NCBI RefSeq assembly: GCF_002002705.1
Contig: NZ_MUNS01000028.1
Coordinates: forward strand, 1 to 64,000
Direction of reading: 5' to 3'
Source: Polaromonas sp. C04
GTDB lineage: Bacteria; Pseudomonadota; Gammaproteobacteria; Burkholderiales; Burkholderiaceae_C
Length of the DNA stretch: 64,000 nt
Part shown: piece by piece, positions 6,827-16,097 of the stretch
How the letters are laid out: each line of letters opens with the position of its first letter
Numbering within the stretch: position 1 is the stretch's first letter
Notes under the pieces: generated by a model
Told to the model about the DNA's origin: nothing
The model's input: the letters and a program-made list of their open reading frames with translations, nothing else
The model's database searches: none
Program-made: the position numbers and the translations under genes

Positions 6827-7489
6827 TCACTGGAAGTGGTAACGCAAGCCCAGGCTGAACTGGTTCAGCCCGGTGCGTCCGGTGCTTGCCGGGTCACCCA
6901 CGTGGGTGTAGTGAATCAACTCCGCCGTGGCGTCGACGTTGCGCGTCAGCGCATAGCTGACGCCGGCGCCCAGCGCCAGCGACGTGCTGTTGTCGCTGTT
7001 GGACAGGCTGGTGGGCCCGCCGACATTGGAGTTCAGGTTCAGGCTGGTATGCCACTGCTCGACGCCGAGGCGGCCATAGACCGACCACTGCGGGTCGATC
7101 GGCACGATGCCCAGCGCGTGCAGGCCGAGCCCGTAGGATTTCCAGTTGCCCGAGGCCGTGTCCGCCGGCGACGAGAGAGCGGACTGCACGCCCATGTTGC
7201 CCACGTTGTCGTAGGTCCCTTCCAGTGCGAAATTCGGGGTGAACTGGTAACCCAGGCGCAGGCTGCCGTTGGTGTTCCAGGAATCGGCCGAGCTGCTGCT
7301 GTTGTAGCCCTGGCTGGCCAGCGATGGGTCTATTTTGGAGCCTAAATCACTGGCATGGCTGAAGGAAACCGAGCCGCCCAGGTACAGGCCGGTGCCCGCG
7401 TTGCCGTCCGCCGCATGGGCTGCGGGTGCGGCCAAAACGCCAGCGAGCGACACCACTCCGATGAATGGCCAGATGGTGTTCAGTTTCAT
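6827..7489 (-). CDS. OmpA-like beta-barrel outer-membrane protein
   Basis: A 220-residue protein started at MKLNTIWPF, which has a strong AAGGAG ribosome site. A signal peptide ends near AAPAAHA. The mature part alternates polar and hydrophobic residues, with GLYLGGSVSFSHA, LRLGYQFTPNFALEG and VYGRLGVEQW, and finishes with an aromatic strand FSLGLRYHFQ typical of outer-membrane barrels. It best fits the OmpA-like/OMP_b-brl group of small eight-stranded barrels. Ligand and role are unknown. Confidence 0.85.
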   Translation of the reverse strand: MKLNTIWPFIGVVSLAGVLAAPAAHAADGNAGTGLYLGGSVSFSHASDLGSKIDPSLASQGYNSSSSADSWNTNGSLRLGYQFTPNFALEGTYDNVGNMGVQSALSSPADTASGNWKSYGLGLHALGIVPIDPQWSVYGRLGVEQWHTSLNLNSNVGGPTSLSNSDNSTSLALGAGVSYALTRNVDATAELIHYTHVGDPASTGRTGLNQFSLGLRYHFQ

Positions 7490-7627
7490 AAACACTCCTT
7501 TCTCCCGAGGGGCCTGCGACCGGTACGTCCGGCAGCCCCATGACCCTATTAAAGCCCTCTTCGCTGTCAACGTGGTGAACCGTGCGTAAAGGCATCGTAA
7601 AGATTCCGGCCAGCAGTTTCCTGCCAG

Positions 7628-8461
7628 TCAACAGGCTACCACTTTGGGTGCCACAACGCCGAGCCGCTGCAGCAGTGCCTGTGCCGCCGCGGGCGCCCGC
7701 TCCTTCGCGCCGCTGATGAAAAAGGCAAACACGTCGCGCGGTTTGCCTGTCACGCCTTGGTTTGTTGCGCTCACGTGCGGCAGGTCCGCGGGTTCCCCGC
7801 CCTGGGCCCAGGTCTGCAGCCGCGCCGCCCACAGGTCGAGCGCGGCCGGCGCGTAGCCGCTTGGCCACGCCGCGCTGCTGCGCATCAACCGTGCGTAGAT
7901 GAAATCGCCCGTCAGGTCGGCAAACGAGGGGTAGTCGTCCGAGTCGGCGAACACCGTGGCCGCCCGGTAGCGGCGCGCCAGTTGCAGGTACTCGGGCGTC
8001 ATGAAGCTGGCATGGCGCACATCCAGCACATGGCGCAGCGGGCAGCCATCCACCTGTTTGGGCAGCAGGGCCAGAAAGGCCTCGAAGTCTTGCGGCTCGA
8101 AGCGTTTGCCAGGCGCAAACTGCCAGACGATGGGGCCGAGCCTGGACCCCAGTTCGCTGATGCCGCTCTGCACAAATTTGTCAATGCTCTCGCCCGCGTC
8201 GGCCAGCACCTTGCGGTTCGTCGCATGGCGCGAGGCCTTGAGGGAAAACACAAAGTCAGCCGGGGTCTCCTCGCGCCACTTCGCAAACACCGCGGGCTTT
8301 TGCGTGCCGTAATAGGTGCCGTTGACTTCGATGGCGGTGAGCTGGCGGCTGGCGTAATGCAACTCACGGCTGTGTGCCAGCCCTTCGGGGTAGAAGTTGC
8401 TGCCCCAGGGCTCGTAGGTCCAGCCACCGACGCCGACGCGCATGCGGGTTGTGGGGAACAT
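7628..8461 (-). CDS. DUF72 (YecE-like) domain protein
   Basis: A 277-residue protein beginning MRVGVGGWTYEPWGSNFYP after a short N-terminal extension. That is the characteristic start of the DUF72/YecE TIM-barrel family. IEVNGTYYGTQKP, FVFSLKASRHATN and LDVRHASF are also typical. The biochemical function of the family is not established. It stands alone between an outer-membrane protein gene and a lipoprotein gene on the other strand. Confidence 0.92.
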   Translation of the reverse strand: MFPTTRMRVGVGGWTYEPWGSNFYPEGLAHSRELHYASRQLTAIEVNGTYYGTQKPAVFAKWREETPADFVFSLKASRHATNRKVLADAGESIDKFVQSGISELGSRLGPIVWQFAPGKRFEPQDFEAFLALLPKQVDGCPLRHVLDVRHASFMTPEYLQLARRYRAATVFADSDDYPSFADLTGDFIYARLMRSSAAWPSGYAPAALDLWAARLQTWAQGGEPADLPHVSATNQGVTGKPRDVFAFFISGAKERAPAAAQALLQRLGVVAPKVVAC

Positions 8462-8620
8462 GGCTATCTCTGTCGTGAGGTCTCCAGCCCGCGATCATCA
8501 CCCGAATCGTCAGGCGCCGCCATCGCGCAGACGCGATCGGGTCGGCGTAACCAGGCGTAGCCATGCGCCGCAGTGCTTCCTGTGAAGGCACAATGGCGTT
8601 TCTTCGTTGACGAATGCCCC

Positions 8621-9208
8621 ATGAAGTGTCTCCTGCGCTGGCTTGCCGTTGTCGTGTTCAGTACCTCGCTGGTCGCCTGCGCGAAGCCGCTGCTCAATCT
8701 CGGCCCGTTCAGCTACACCATCCCGCAGGCCCAGCTGCAGCAGGCAATTGCCAAACGCTTTCCGTACCGCCAGAGTCTGGGCGATCTGCTGGAGCTGCAG
8801 GTGCAGACGCCGCGCCTGTCGCTGCTGCCCGAGCGCAACCGCATCGCCACGGCGCTGGACCTGGCGCTGTCGGGGCGGCTCATGGGCGACGCCTACAGCG
8901 GCACCATCGGCATGGACTACGGCCTGCGCTTCGAGCCGCGCGACAACACCATCCGCATGACCCATGTGCAAGTCACCAGCCTGAATCTGGACGGCGTGCC
9001 CGCGCCCTACCAGGGCATGGTGCAGCGCTATGCGCCGCGCCTGGCCGAGCAGCTGTTCGACGATTTCCCGCTGCACCGGATCAGCGCCAAAGACATGGCC
9101 CGGGCCAGCGACTGGGGCTATGAACTCGGCGGGTTCAAGGTCACGCGCGAGGGCCTGCAGGTCACGCTCAACCCCAAGCCGGCGCCCGCCGCCGACGCCA
9201 ATCAATAA
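8621..9208 (+). CDS. DUF1439 (YceB-like) lipoprotein
   Basis: A 195-residue protein. A signal sequence ends in the lipobox LVAC, with Cys20 as the lipidation site. The mature region starts after KPLLNLGPFSYTIPQAQLQQ and resembles the DUF1439 family of periplasmic outer-membrane-attached proteins (E. coli YceB). The start at 8621 was preferred over an upstream in-frame codon because it gives an intact signal peptide. Function is unknown; it is separated by only 29 bases from the peptidase gene downstream. Confidence 0.85.
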   Translation: MKCLLRWLAVVVFSTSLVACAKPLLNLGPFSYTIPQAQLQQAIAKRFPYRQSLGDLLELQVQTPRLSLLPERNRIATALDLALSGRLMGDAYSGTIGMDYGLRFEPRDNTIRMTHVQVTSLNLDGVPAPYQGMVQRYAPRLAEQLFDDFPLHRISAKDMARASDWGYELGGFKVTREGLQVTLNPKPAPAADANQ

Positions 9209-9237
9209 TCAACCGGTATCAACCAGGAGCCAGCGCC

Positions 9238-10698
9238 ATGAATGCCCGAATTCCAGCCTCCGCCCTCAACCCCGCCGACGCCCTCACGCAAGTCAGCGCC
9301 CAGTGGGACAACGATCTTGTCAGGCAGCTCACTGATTACATCCAGATCCCCGCCAAGTCACCCGGGTTCGACCCCGACTGGGCGCAGCACGGGCACCTCG
9401 AGACGGTGCTGCGCAACGCCGCCGACTGGGTGCAGGCGCAAAAGGTGCAGGGCCTGAGGCTGGAGATCGTGCGGCTCGACGGGCGCACGCCGGTGCTGTT
9501 CTTTGAGGTCGCCGCGACCAAACCCGAATCGACGCAGACGGTGCTGATGTACGGCCACCTCGACAAACAGCCCGAATTCACCGGCTGGCGCAACGACCTC
9601 GGCCCCTGGACGCCCAAGTACGAGGACGGCAAGCTGTTCGGGCGCGGCGGCGCCGACGACGGCTACGCGGTGTATGCCAGCATCGCCGCGATCCAGGCGC
9701 TGAAAGCCCAGAAGGTGCCGCATCCACGCATCGTCGGCCTGGTCGAGACCTGCGAGGAGTCCGGCTCGTACGACCTGCTGCCCTATGTGGATGCACTGCG
9801 CCCGCGCCTGGGCGAGGTCGATCTGGTGATCTGCCTGGACTCGGGCGCCGGCAACTACGACCAGCTCTGGCTCACCAGCAGCCTGCGCGGCCTGGCCAGC
9901 GGCACGCTCAAGGTGGAAATCCTCACCGAAGGCGTGCATTCGGGCGACGCCTCGGGCCTGGTGCCGTCGAGCTTTCGCATCATGCGCCAGGTGCTGGACC
10001 GGCTCGAAGACAGCCAGACCGGGCGCCTGCTGCCGCAAAGCTTTCATTGCGAAGTGCCGCCCGAGCGGCTGGCGCAGGCGCGGGCCACGGCCGCCATCCT
10101 GGGCGACGAGGTTTACAAGCGCTTTCCCTGGGCGCATTACGACTGCGGCGGCGCCACGGCCTTCGCACTGCCGACCACCACCGAACCGGTGCAGGCACTG
10201 CTCAGCCGCACCTGGTTGCCCACGCTGAGCGTGACCGGTGCCGAAGGTTTCCCGGCCTTGCAAGACGCCGGCAACGTGCTGCGCCCCTACACCGCCTTCA
10301 AGCTCTCGCTGCGGCTGCCGCCGCTGGTGGATGCGGCGCAGGCGGTGCAACAGCTCAAGACCCTGCTGGAAGACAACGCGCCGTACCAGGCCAGGGTGAC
10401 GTTCGAGTCCGGCGGCGGCGCCACCGGCTGGAATGCACCGGCCACGGCGCCGTGGTTCGAGCAGGCGCTGAACGAGGCCTCGCAGGCCCACTTCGGCGCG
10501 CCCTGCGGCTACATCGGCCAGGGCGGCACGATTCCGCTGATGAGCATGCTGTCCAAAGGGTTCCCGAAGGCGCAGATGATGGTCTGCGGCGTGCTCGGCC
10601 CCAAGAGCAACGCGCACGGCCCGAATGAATTCCTGCACGTGCCGTATGCCAAAAAGCTGACCGCGGCGGTTGCCCAGGTCATGGCCAGCCTGCCGTAA
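9238..10698 (+). CDS. M20-family metallopeptidase
   Basis: A 486-residue zinc peptidase of the M20/M28 superfamily. Metal and catalytic motifs are in order: VLMYGHLDKQP (His ligand and Asp), FGRGGADDGYA (bridging Asp), GLVETCEESGSYD (catalytic Glu and ligand Glu), CLDSGAG, and HGPNEFLHVPYAKK near the C-terminus (last His). The dimerisation domain sits between. It likely hydrolyses dipeptides or acyl-amino acids in the cytoplasm; substrate is not deducible. It is preceded by an AGGAG site and followed closely by a lipase-like gene. Confidence 0.92.
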   Translation: MNARIPASALNPADALTQVSAQWDNDLVRQLTDYIQIPAKSPGFDPDWAQHGHLETVLRNAADWVQAQKVQGLRLEIVRLDGRTPVLFFEVAATKPESTQTVLMYGHLDKQPEFTGWRNDLGPWTPKYEDGKLFGRGGADDGYAVYASIAAIQALKAQKVPHPRIVGLVETCEESGSYDLLPYVDALRPRLGEVDLVICLDSGAGNYDQLWLTSSLRGLASGTLKVEILTEGVHSGDASGLVPSSFRIMRQVLDRLEDSQTGRLLPQSFHCEVPPERLAQARATAAILGDEVYKRFPWAHYDCGGATAFALPTTTEPVQALLSRTWLPTLSVTGAEGFPALQDAGNVLRPYTAFKLSLRLPPLVDAAQAVQQLKTLLEDNAPYQARVTFESGGGATGWNAPATAPWFEQALNEASQAHFGAPCGYIGQGGTIPLMSMLSKGFPKAQMMVCGVLGPKSNAHGPNEFLHVPYAKKLTAAVAQVMASLP

Positions 10699-10709
10699 GT
10701 CCACCCGCC

Positions 10710-11585
10710 ATGGCGGCCACGCACGGCGCGACGAGCGCCACCCTGTCCACCTTCACCGCGGCCGATGGCGAGAACCTGGCCCTGTACGACTGGCCGCTGC
10801 ACGGCGGCGCGCGCCCGCGCGGCATGGTGCTGCTGGTGCACGGCCTGGGCGAGCACATGGGCCGCTACGAGAAAGTGGCGCGGCGCCTGGGCGACTGGGG
10901 CTTTGCGGTGCGCGGCTACGACCAGTACGGCCATGGCGAGTCGGGTGGCCCGCGCGGCGGCCTGACCTCCAGCACGCGCCTGCTCGACGACCTGGCCGAT
11001 GTGGTGGACAGTGTCCGGGCCCAGCTGGCGCGCCGCAAGGCGCCGGCGCTGCCGCTGATCTTGCTGGGGCACAGCCTGGGCGGCTTGGTGGCGGCGCGCT
11101 TCGTCTCGCTGCAGCTGCGGCCGGTGGACGCGCTGGTGCTGTCCTCGCCCGCGCTCGATGCGGGGCTCAACGGGTTCCAGAAATTCCTGGTGGGGACGCT
11201 GCCCAAAATCGCGCCGAACCTGCGCGTCGGCAACGGGCTGAATCTGCAATACCTCTCGCACGATCCCGCCACCGTGGCGGCGTACCGGTCCGATCCGCGG
11301 GTGCACGACCGCATTGCGGCCCGGCTCGCGCTGTTCATCGCCGAGGCGGGGCGCGCCACGCTGGCTGAGGCGCCGCGCTGGCGCGTGCCGACCCTCTTGA
11401 TGTGGGCCGGTCAGGACAAGTTGGTGAAACCCGCGGGCAGCCTTGCCTTTGCCGCCGCCGCGCCGAAGCAGGTGCTGACGGCGAAATGCTTCGATGGGCT
11501 GTACCACGAGATCTTCAACGAGCAGGATCCCGAACCTGTCTTTGCCGTGCTCAGGCATTGGCTGGAGCAGCGCTTCGCGGCCTGA
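10710..11585 (+). CDS. Alpha/beta hydrolase, monoacylglycerol lipase/lysophospholipase type
   Basis: A 291-residue protein of the Hydrolase_4 (PldB/monoglyceride lipase) group. Seen are the oxyanion motif LVHGLGEHMGRYE, YDQYGHGESGGPRGG, the nucleophile elbow LGHSLGGLVA, the catalytic Asp in MWAGQDKLV and the His in LYHEIFNE. There is no signal peptide. It probably cleaves monoacylglycerols or lysophospholipids (family inference). The gap to the peptidase upstream is only 11 bases, so they are likely co-transcribed. Confidence 0.88.
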   Translation: MAATHGATSATLSTFTAADGENLALYDWPLHGGARPRGMVLLVHGLGEHMGRYEKVARRLGDWGFAVRGYDQYGHGESGGPRGGLTSSTRLLDDLADVVDSVRAQLARRKAPALPLILLGHSLGGLVAARFVSLQLRPVDALVLSSPALDAGLNGFQKFLVGTLPKIAPNLRVGNGLNLQYLSHDPATVAAYRSDPRVHDRIAARLALFIAEAGRATLAEAPRWRVPTLLMWAGQDKLVKPAGSLAFAAAAPKQVLTAKCFDGLYHEIFNEQDPEPVFAVLRHWLEQRFAA

Positions 11586-11606
11586 CGCGCCGCCGGGGAT
11601 GACGGG

Positions 11607-11664
11607 TCAAAAGGCCCTCCAGCCCTGACCCATTAATCGCTGTCAGCTACGATTTATGTAGCAA
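11607..11664 (-). repeat. Repeat B copy at the 3' end of yidB-like gene
   Basis: On the minus strand the element starts with the imperfect palindrome GCTACATAAATCGTAGC and continues through AGGGCTGGAGGGCCTTTT, matching the layout of the other full copies. The stop codon of the DUF937 gene (11647) lies inside it. It can also fold with GGGTCA (11624-11629 region) pairing across the convergent gene junction. Confidence 0.6.
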
Positions 11665-12111
11665 ACCGCCCAGCATCCCCATCAGGTCCCCCGCATTGCC
11701 CAAGCCGCCGGCCGGAGCCTGACCGTTGGGCGTGAGGTGGTTCACCAGCCCGGGCAGAATATTCGACAACTGGCCGGCCGCCTCATCGGGGCTCACGCCC
11801 AGCTTCGCCGCGATGTTGGAGATCGCACCCGAGCCGAGCACCTGCGTGAGCTGGTCGCCCGTCACCGGCTGGTTCTGGCCGTTGCCGATCCAGGAGCCGA
11901 CCACATTGCCAAGGCCGGCCTGTTCGAACTTGGAAACCAGGCCGCCCAGGCCGCCGTGCTCGCCGTCGTTGCCAAGCATGCCGGTCACGGCCTGCAGCAA
12001 CTGGGGATTGCTGGTGACCATGCCGATCAGGCCGCCCAAGCCGCCGCCTGCACCGCCCTGCGCCTGTTGTCCGCCTGTCATCGCACCTATTACCGAATCA
12101 AGCAAGCCCAT
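11647..12111 (-). CDS. YidB-family (DUF937) protein
   Basis: A 154-residue protein with the DUF937/YidB features: an N-terminal Gly/Gln-rich segment (GGQQAQGGAGGGLGGLIG), the repeat-like EQAGLGNVVGSWIGNGQN and TGDQLTQVLGSGAISNIA, and LGVSPDEAAGQLSNILPGLV. The family is widespread and its function is unknown. The last codons and stop fall in a repeat-B copy. It is convergent with the lipase gene. Confidence 0.9.
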   Translation of the reverse strand: MGLLDSVIGAMTGGQQAQGGAGGGLGGLIGMVTSNPQLLQAVTGMLGNDGEHGGLGGLVSKFEQAGLGNVVGSWIGNGQNQPVTGDQLTQVLGSGAISNIAAKLGVSPDEAAGQLSNILPGLVNHLTPNGQAPAGGLGNAGDLMGMLGGLLHKS

Positions 12112-12257
12112 GATGTTTCCTTGAAAAATGAATTGAACGACCCGCTACGCATTTTGGCCGCCACGCTGGCGGGCTGCAAGCCGTGCCGGTTTTTTCGCTG
12201 CATCAGCGGGAATGCGCCACCCGGCGCCCCGATTGAAGGCTAGGGATTACCCTGATC

Positions 12258-12271
12258 TTGATTTAGGTCAA
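12258..12271 (+). promoter_or_regulatory. FNR/DNR-type site upstream of norB/norZ
   Basis: TTGATTTAGGTCAA is one base from the palindromic FNR/CRP-family consensus TTGAT-N4-ATCAA. It lies 114 bases before the NO-reductase start. It suggests activation under low oxygen or by a DNR/NnrR-type NO sensor. Confidence 0.6.
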
Positions 12272-12283
12272 GCAGTCTTCTTA

Positions 12284-12306
12284 AAGATTTATAGAAAATA
12301 CATCTT
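12284..12306 (+). promoter_or_regulatory. NsrR-like operator upstream of norB/norZ
   Basis: The inverted repeat runs from AAGAT (12284-12288) to ATCTT (12302-12306), with AAAATACATC on the right side. The central 19 bases agree at about 16 positions with the published-type NsrR motif GATGYATTTNAAATRCATC as I recall it. NsrR is an iron-sulfur NO-sensing repressor, so NO-induced expression is the natural reading. Confidence 0.55.
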
Positions 12307-12371
12307 AATGGGTCGATCGACAAAGATCAGGTCCGCCGTATTTTTTAACTCAAATGAAACAGGATATTTCC

Positions 12372-14651
12372 ATGCACGCCACGCGCAAACTATGGACTTG
12401 GTTGGCCGTCATCTGTGTTCTTTCCTTTGCCGTCCTGGGCTGGGTCGGATCCGAGATTTATGTCAAGGCCCCGCCCATCCCCAACCAGGTCGCCAGCACC
12501 CAGGGCGAGGTTCTGTTCTCGGCCGGGCAGGTGCAGCGCGGCCAGGAAGCCTGGCTGTCCGCGGGCGGCCAGCAACTGGGTACCGTATGGGGGCATGGCG
12601 CCTACCTGGCGCCGGACTGGTCTGCCGACTGGCTGCACCGCGAGGCGCTGGCCTTGCGCGAGATCTGGGCGCAGCGCGACTACCGCAAGTCGTTCGGGCA
12701 GCTCGACGCCGGGCAGCAGGGGCGGCTCAATGCCCTGCTGAAGGTCGAGATGCGGCGCAACACCTATGACGCCGCCAGCGGCGTCATCACGCTCTCGCCC
12801 GAGCGGGCCGAGGCGGTGCAACAACTGGCACGCCACTACGAGGGGCTTTTTGGCGAGGCACCTGCGCTGGACAAGCTGCGCGAGCAGTACGCCATGAATG
12901 CCAACTCGCTGCCCGACCCTGCCGATCGGCAAGCCCTGGCCGCCTTCTTTTTCTGGAGCGCCTGGTCGGCCACGACCGACCGTCCGGGGGACACCGACCT
13001 GAGCTACACCAGCAACTGGCCGCACGAGCCGCTGGTGGGCAATACGCCGACCGCCGGCACCGGCATCTGGTCCATCGCCAGCGTGCTCCTGATGATTGCT
13101 GCGATCGCCGCGATGATATTTTTTCACGCCACCAGCAAGGAGCAGGGTGACCCGACCCCGCCCAAGGCCGATCCGCTGTTCGACCTGAAGCCGACGCCCT
13201 CCATGCGCGCGACGCGGAAATACTTCTTCGTCGTGATCGGCCTGATTCTGGCCCAGGTCGGCATGGGCGTGATCACCGCGCACTATGCCGTCGAGGGCAA
13301 GAGTTTCTTCGGGTTCCCGCTGGCCGAGGTACTGCCCTACGTCGTGAGCCGCACCATCCACACGCAGTTTGCGGTCCTGTGGATCGCCACCGCCTGGCTG
13401 GCTACCGGCCTGTATATTGCGCCGGCCATCTCGGGGCATGAGCCCAAGTACCAGAAGCTGGGCGTCAATGTGCTGTTCTACGCGCTGCTGTTCATCGTGG
13501 TCGGCTCCACGGTCACCGGCTGGCTCGGTACCCTGCAGCATCTGGGAAGCAACTTTGGTTTCTGGGTCGGCAATCAGGGGCTGGAATACACCAGCATGGG
13601 CCGTGTCTGGCAAATCCTGCTGTTCATCGGGCTGCTGTTCTGGGTCACCCTGCTCGGGCGCGGCCTGTTGCCGGCGCTCAAGAAGCCTTCCGAGAGCCGC
13701 GGCCTGATCGCCATGGTGTTTCTCGCGGCCCTGTGCATCGGCGGCTTTTACGCCACCTCGCTGGTCTGGGGCCAGCACACGCACTATTCGATCATCGAGT
13801 ACTGGCGCTGGTGGCTGGTGCACCTGTGGGTCGAAGGCTTCTTCGAAGTGTTTGCCACGGCGGTCATTGCGCTGCTGTTCACACGCCTGGGCCTGATCCA
13901 CGCGGCCACCGCGAATGCCGCCATCGTGCTGGAGACCATGGTGTTCCTGTTCGCCGGCATCCTGGGCACGCTGCACCACCTGTACTTCACGGGCACGCCG
14001 ACCTCCGTCATCGCGATCGGCTCCATGTTCTCGGCGCTCGAGGTCGTGCCGCTCGCCATGATCGGCATCGAGGCCTGGCGCAACTACCAGCGCTCGAAGG
14101 CGGCGCCCTGGGTGCAGGCCTACAAGTGGCCGATCCTGTGCTTTATCGCCGTGGGCTTCTGGAACGTGGTTGGCGCCGGCGTGCTGGGCTTTTCCGTGAA
14201 CACCCCGATCGCGCTGTACTACATGCAGGGCATGAACCTGACCGCCGCGCACGGCCACGCCGCGCTGTTCGGCGTCTACGGCATGCTGGGCATCGGCCTG
14301 CTGCTGTTCTGCCTGCGCGGGCTCTCGAGCCCTGCTGCCTGGTCGGACCGGCTGCTGCAGCCGATGTTCTGGTCGCTGAATATCGGACTGGGCATGATGG
14401 TGTTCATCTCGCTGGTGCCGGCCGGCATCTACCAGGCCTGGGCCAGCATCACCCGGGGTGTGTGGTACGCGCGTTCGGCCGAAGTCGTGCATTCACGTCT
14501 GATGGAAACCTTCGTGTGGTTGCGGGTGCCCGGCGACATCGTGTTCTCGATCGGCGTGTTCTGTCTGGCGCTGTTTGCGTGGCGGCTGCTCGCCGCTGGC
14601 CGGCGTGCGCCGGGAAAAGCGATATCGACAGGGCGTCCCATCAAGGCTTGA
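12372..14651 (+). CDS. norZ: Quinol-dependent nitric oxide reductase (qNOR)
   Basis: A 759-residue inner-membrane protein that reduces NO to N2O using quinol. The N-terminal membrane anchor is followed by a large periplasmic domain (about residues 30-220), which replaces the NorC cytochrome of cNOR. About twelve segments then form the haem-copper-oxidase fold, with histidine-bearing stretches HTQFAVLWIATAW, HYSIIEYWRWWLVHLW and TLHHLYFTGTP. ATG 12372 has AGGA seven bases upstream; an in-frame ATG at 12354 has none. FNR-like and NsrR-like sites precede it. No nirK or nirS is nearby, so NO detoxification is as likely as denitrification. Confidence 0.95.
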   Translation: MHATRKLWTWLAVICVLSFAVLGWVGSEIYVKAPPIPNQVASTQGEVLFSAGQVQRGQEAWLSAGGQQLGTVWGHGAYLAPDWSADWLHREALALREIWAQRDYRKSFGQLDAGQQGRLNALLKVEMRRNTYDAASGVITLSPERAEAVQQLARHYEGLFGEAPALDKLREQYAMNANSLPDPADRQALAAFFFWSAWSATTDRPGDTDLSYTSNWPHEPLVGNTPTAGTGIWSIASVLLMIAAIAAMIFFHATSKEQGDPTPPKADPLFDLKPTPSMRATRKYFFVVIGLILAQVGMGVITAHYAVEGKSFFGFPLAEVLPYVVSRTIHTQFAVLWIATAWLATGLYIAPAISGHEPKYQKLGVNVLFYALLFIVVGSTVTGWLGTLQHLGSNFGFWVGNQGLEYTSMGRVWQILLFIGLLFWVTLLGRGLLPALKKPSESRGLIAMVFLAALCIGGFYATSLVWGQHTHYSIIEYWRWWLVHLWVEGFFEVFATAVIALLFTRLGLIHAATANAAIVLETMVFLFAGILGTLHHLYFTGTPTSVIAIGSMFSALEVVPLAMIGIEAWRNYQRSKAAPWVQAYKWPILCFIAVGFWNVVGAGVLGFSVNTPIALYYMQGMNLTAAHGHAALFGVYGMLGIGLLLFCLRGLSSPAAWSDRLLQPMFWSLNIGLGMMVFISLVPAGIYQAWASITRGVWYARSAEVVHSRLMETFVWLRVPGDIVFSIGVFCLALFAWRLLAAGRRAPGKAISTGRPIKA

Positions 14652-14720
14652 CTGCAGCAGACGCCGCGGTCGGTGTCGCGTGCGTTATGACGGCGCGCGC
14701 GGGCGTGCCCACAATGCCCC

Positions 14721-16013
14721 ATGGACTTCGACCTTTCCCCGCGCGCCCAGGACCTGTGCCGGCGCCTTGAAGACTTCATGGCGCACTACGTGCTGCCTTA
14801 CAACGCCGCCTGGCACCAGGCGGTGGCCGGGGGGCTGTACCCGCCCCCGTTTCTCGAAGACCTGAAGACGCTGGCGCGCGAGCAGGGGCTGTGGAACCTG
14901 TTTCTGCCGGGACTGCGCGAGGACGAGCCCGGCACACGCCTGTGCAACCTCGACTACGCGCCGCTGGCCGAGATCATGGGCCGCCTGCCCTGGGCGCCGG
15001 AGGTCTTCAACTGCAGCGCGCCCGACACCGGCAACATCGAGCTGCTGCACCGCTTCGCCACGCCGGCGCAGCGCGCGCAGTGGCTGGGTCCGCTGCTGCA
15101 CGGCACGATGCGCTCGGCCTTCGCCATGTCCGAGCCCGACGTGGCCTCGTCCGACCCGACCAACCTGCAGACCACGCTGCGCCATGATGGCGATGCGCTG
15201 GTACTCAATGGCCGCAAATGGTTCATCACCGGCGCCGCCCATCCGCACTGCAGGCTGCTGATCGTGATGTGCGAGAGCGGCGACGGCGCCGGCGAAGCGC
15301 CACAGCACGGCCGGCACAGCCTGGTGCTGGTGCCGATGGACGCGCCCGGCCTGCGCCTGGTGCGCAACATTCCCATCATGCAGCACCACGCGCCCGAAGG
15401 GCATTGCGAAATCGTGCTGCAGAACGTGCGCGTGCCCGCGGCGAACCTGCTCGGGGCCGAGGGCGCGGGCTTCGCGATGGCGCAGGCGCGGCTCGGGCCG
15501 GGGCGCATCCACCACTGCATGCGCACCATCGGCCAGTGCGAGCTCGCGCTGGCGCTGGCCTGCGAGCGCACCCTGGAGCGCCGCGCCTTCGGCAAGTACC
15601 TGGCTGACTTTTCCAATGTGCAGGAGTGGATCGCCGAGTCGCGCCTGGAGATCGACCAGGCGCGGCTGCTGGTGCTGCGCGCCGCATGGGCGCTGGACCA
15701 GGGCGCCCATGCGGACCTGAGCGCACAAAGCCGGGCCGACGTGGCCGGCATCAAGGTGGTGGCGGCGCGGCTGCAAACCCGCGTGGTGGACCGCGCCATG
15801 CAGGTGTTCGGCGCCATGGGCCTGTCGCCCGACACCCCGCTGGCGTATTTCTGGACCTGGGGCCGTGCCCTGCACCTGATGGACGGGCCCGACGAGGTGC
15901 ACCTGCGCAGCGTGGCGCGGCACGAACTGGCCCGGGCGCGTGCACGCCGCGGCGCGACGGCCGCCTACTTCACCACGCCCGAGCAGTTGCTGGCACCGCC
16001 GCGCATCCGCTGA
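14721..16013 (+). CDS. Acyl-CoA dehydrogenase family protein
   Basis: A 430-residue flavoprotein. The N-terminal helical domain begins MDFDLSPRAQDLCRRLEDFM. The FAD/substrate motif AFAMSEPDVASSDPTNLQT and the WFITGAAHP strand are typical, as is the C-terminal MQVFGAMGLSPDTPLA. The organisation is that of the ACAD10/11-like branch acting on branched, hydroxylated or otherwise unusual acyl-CoAs (family inference). It stands apart from other fatty-acid genes, so the substrate is unknown. Confidence 0.9.
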   Translation: MDFDLSPRAQDLCRRLEDFMAHYVLPYNAAWHQAVAGGLYPPPFLEDLKTLAREQGLWNLFLPGLREDEPGTRLCNLDYAPLAEIMGRLPWAPEVFNCSAPDTGNIELLHRFATPAQRAQWLGPLLHGTMRSAFAMSEPDVASSDPTNLQTTLRHDGDALVLNGRKWFITGAAHPHCRLLIVMCESGDGAGEAPQHGRHSLVLVPMDAPGLRLVRNIPIMQHHAPEGHCEIVLQNVRVPAANLLGAEGAGFAMAQARLGPGRIHHCMRTIGQCELALALACERTLERRAFGKYLADFSNVQEWIAESRLEIDQARLLVLRAAWALDQGAHADLSAQSRADVAGIKVVAARLQTRVVDRAMQVFGAMGLSPDTPLAYFWTWGRALHLMDGPDEVHLRSVARHELARARARRGATAAYFTTPEQLLAPPRIR

Positions 16014-16040
16014 GCGCGTGCGCCCGCGTTTTCAGCATCG

Positions 16041-16093
16041 AATCGGGCGCCAGCCCTTGCAGACTCTGCGCCGACGGCTATTAAAAGAGAAGC
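16041..16093 (-). repeat. Repeat B copy between the acyl-CoA dehydrogenase gene and rsmE
   Basis: On the minus strand TTTTAATAGCCGTCGGCGCA is followed by GCAAGGGCTGGCGCCCGATT. This aligns well with the copy in murU (34773-34824). It lies in the convergent gap between the two genes. Confidence 0.6.
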
Positions 16094-16097
16094 GCCC

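Noticed and set aside
12390-14492. 700-codon open frame antisense to the NO reductase gene
   Set aside because: It is antisense to a well-supported conserved gene, has a His/Gln/Arg-rich composition typical of GC-rich antisense frames, and no ribosome site.
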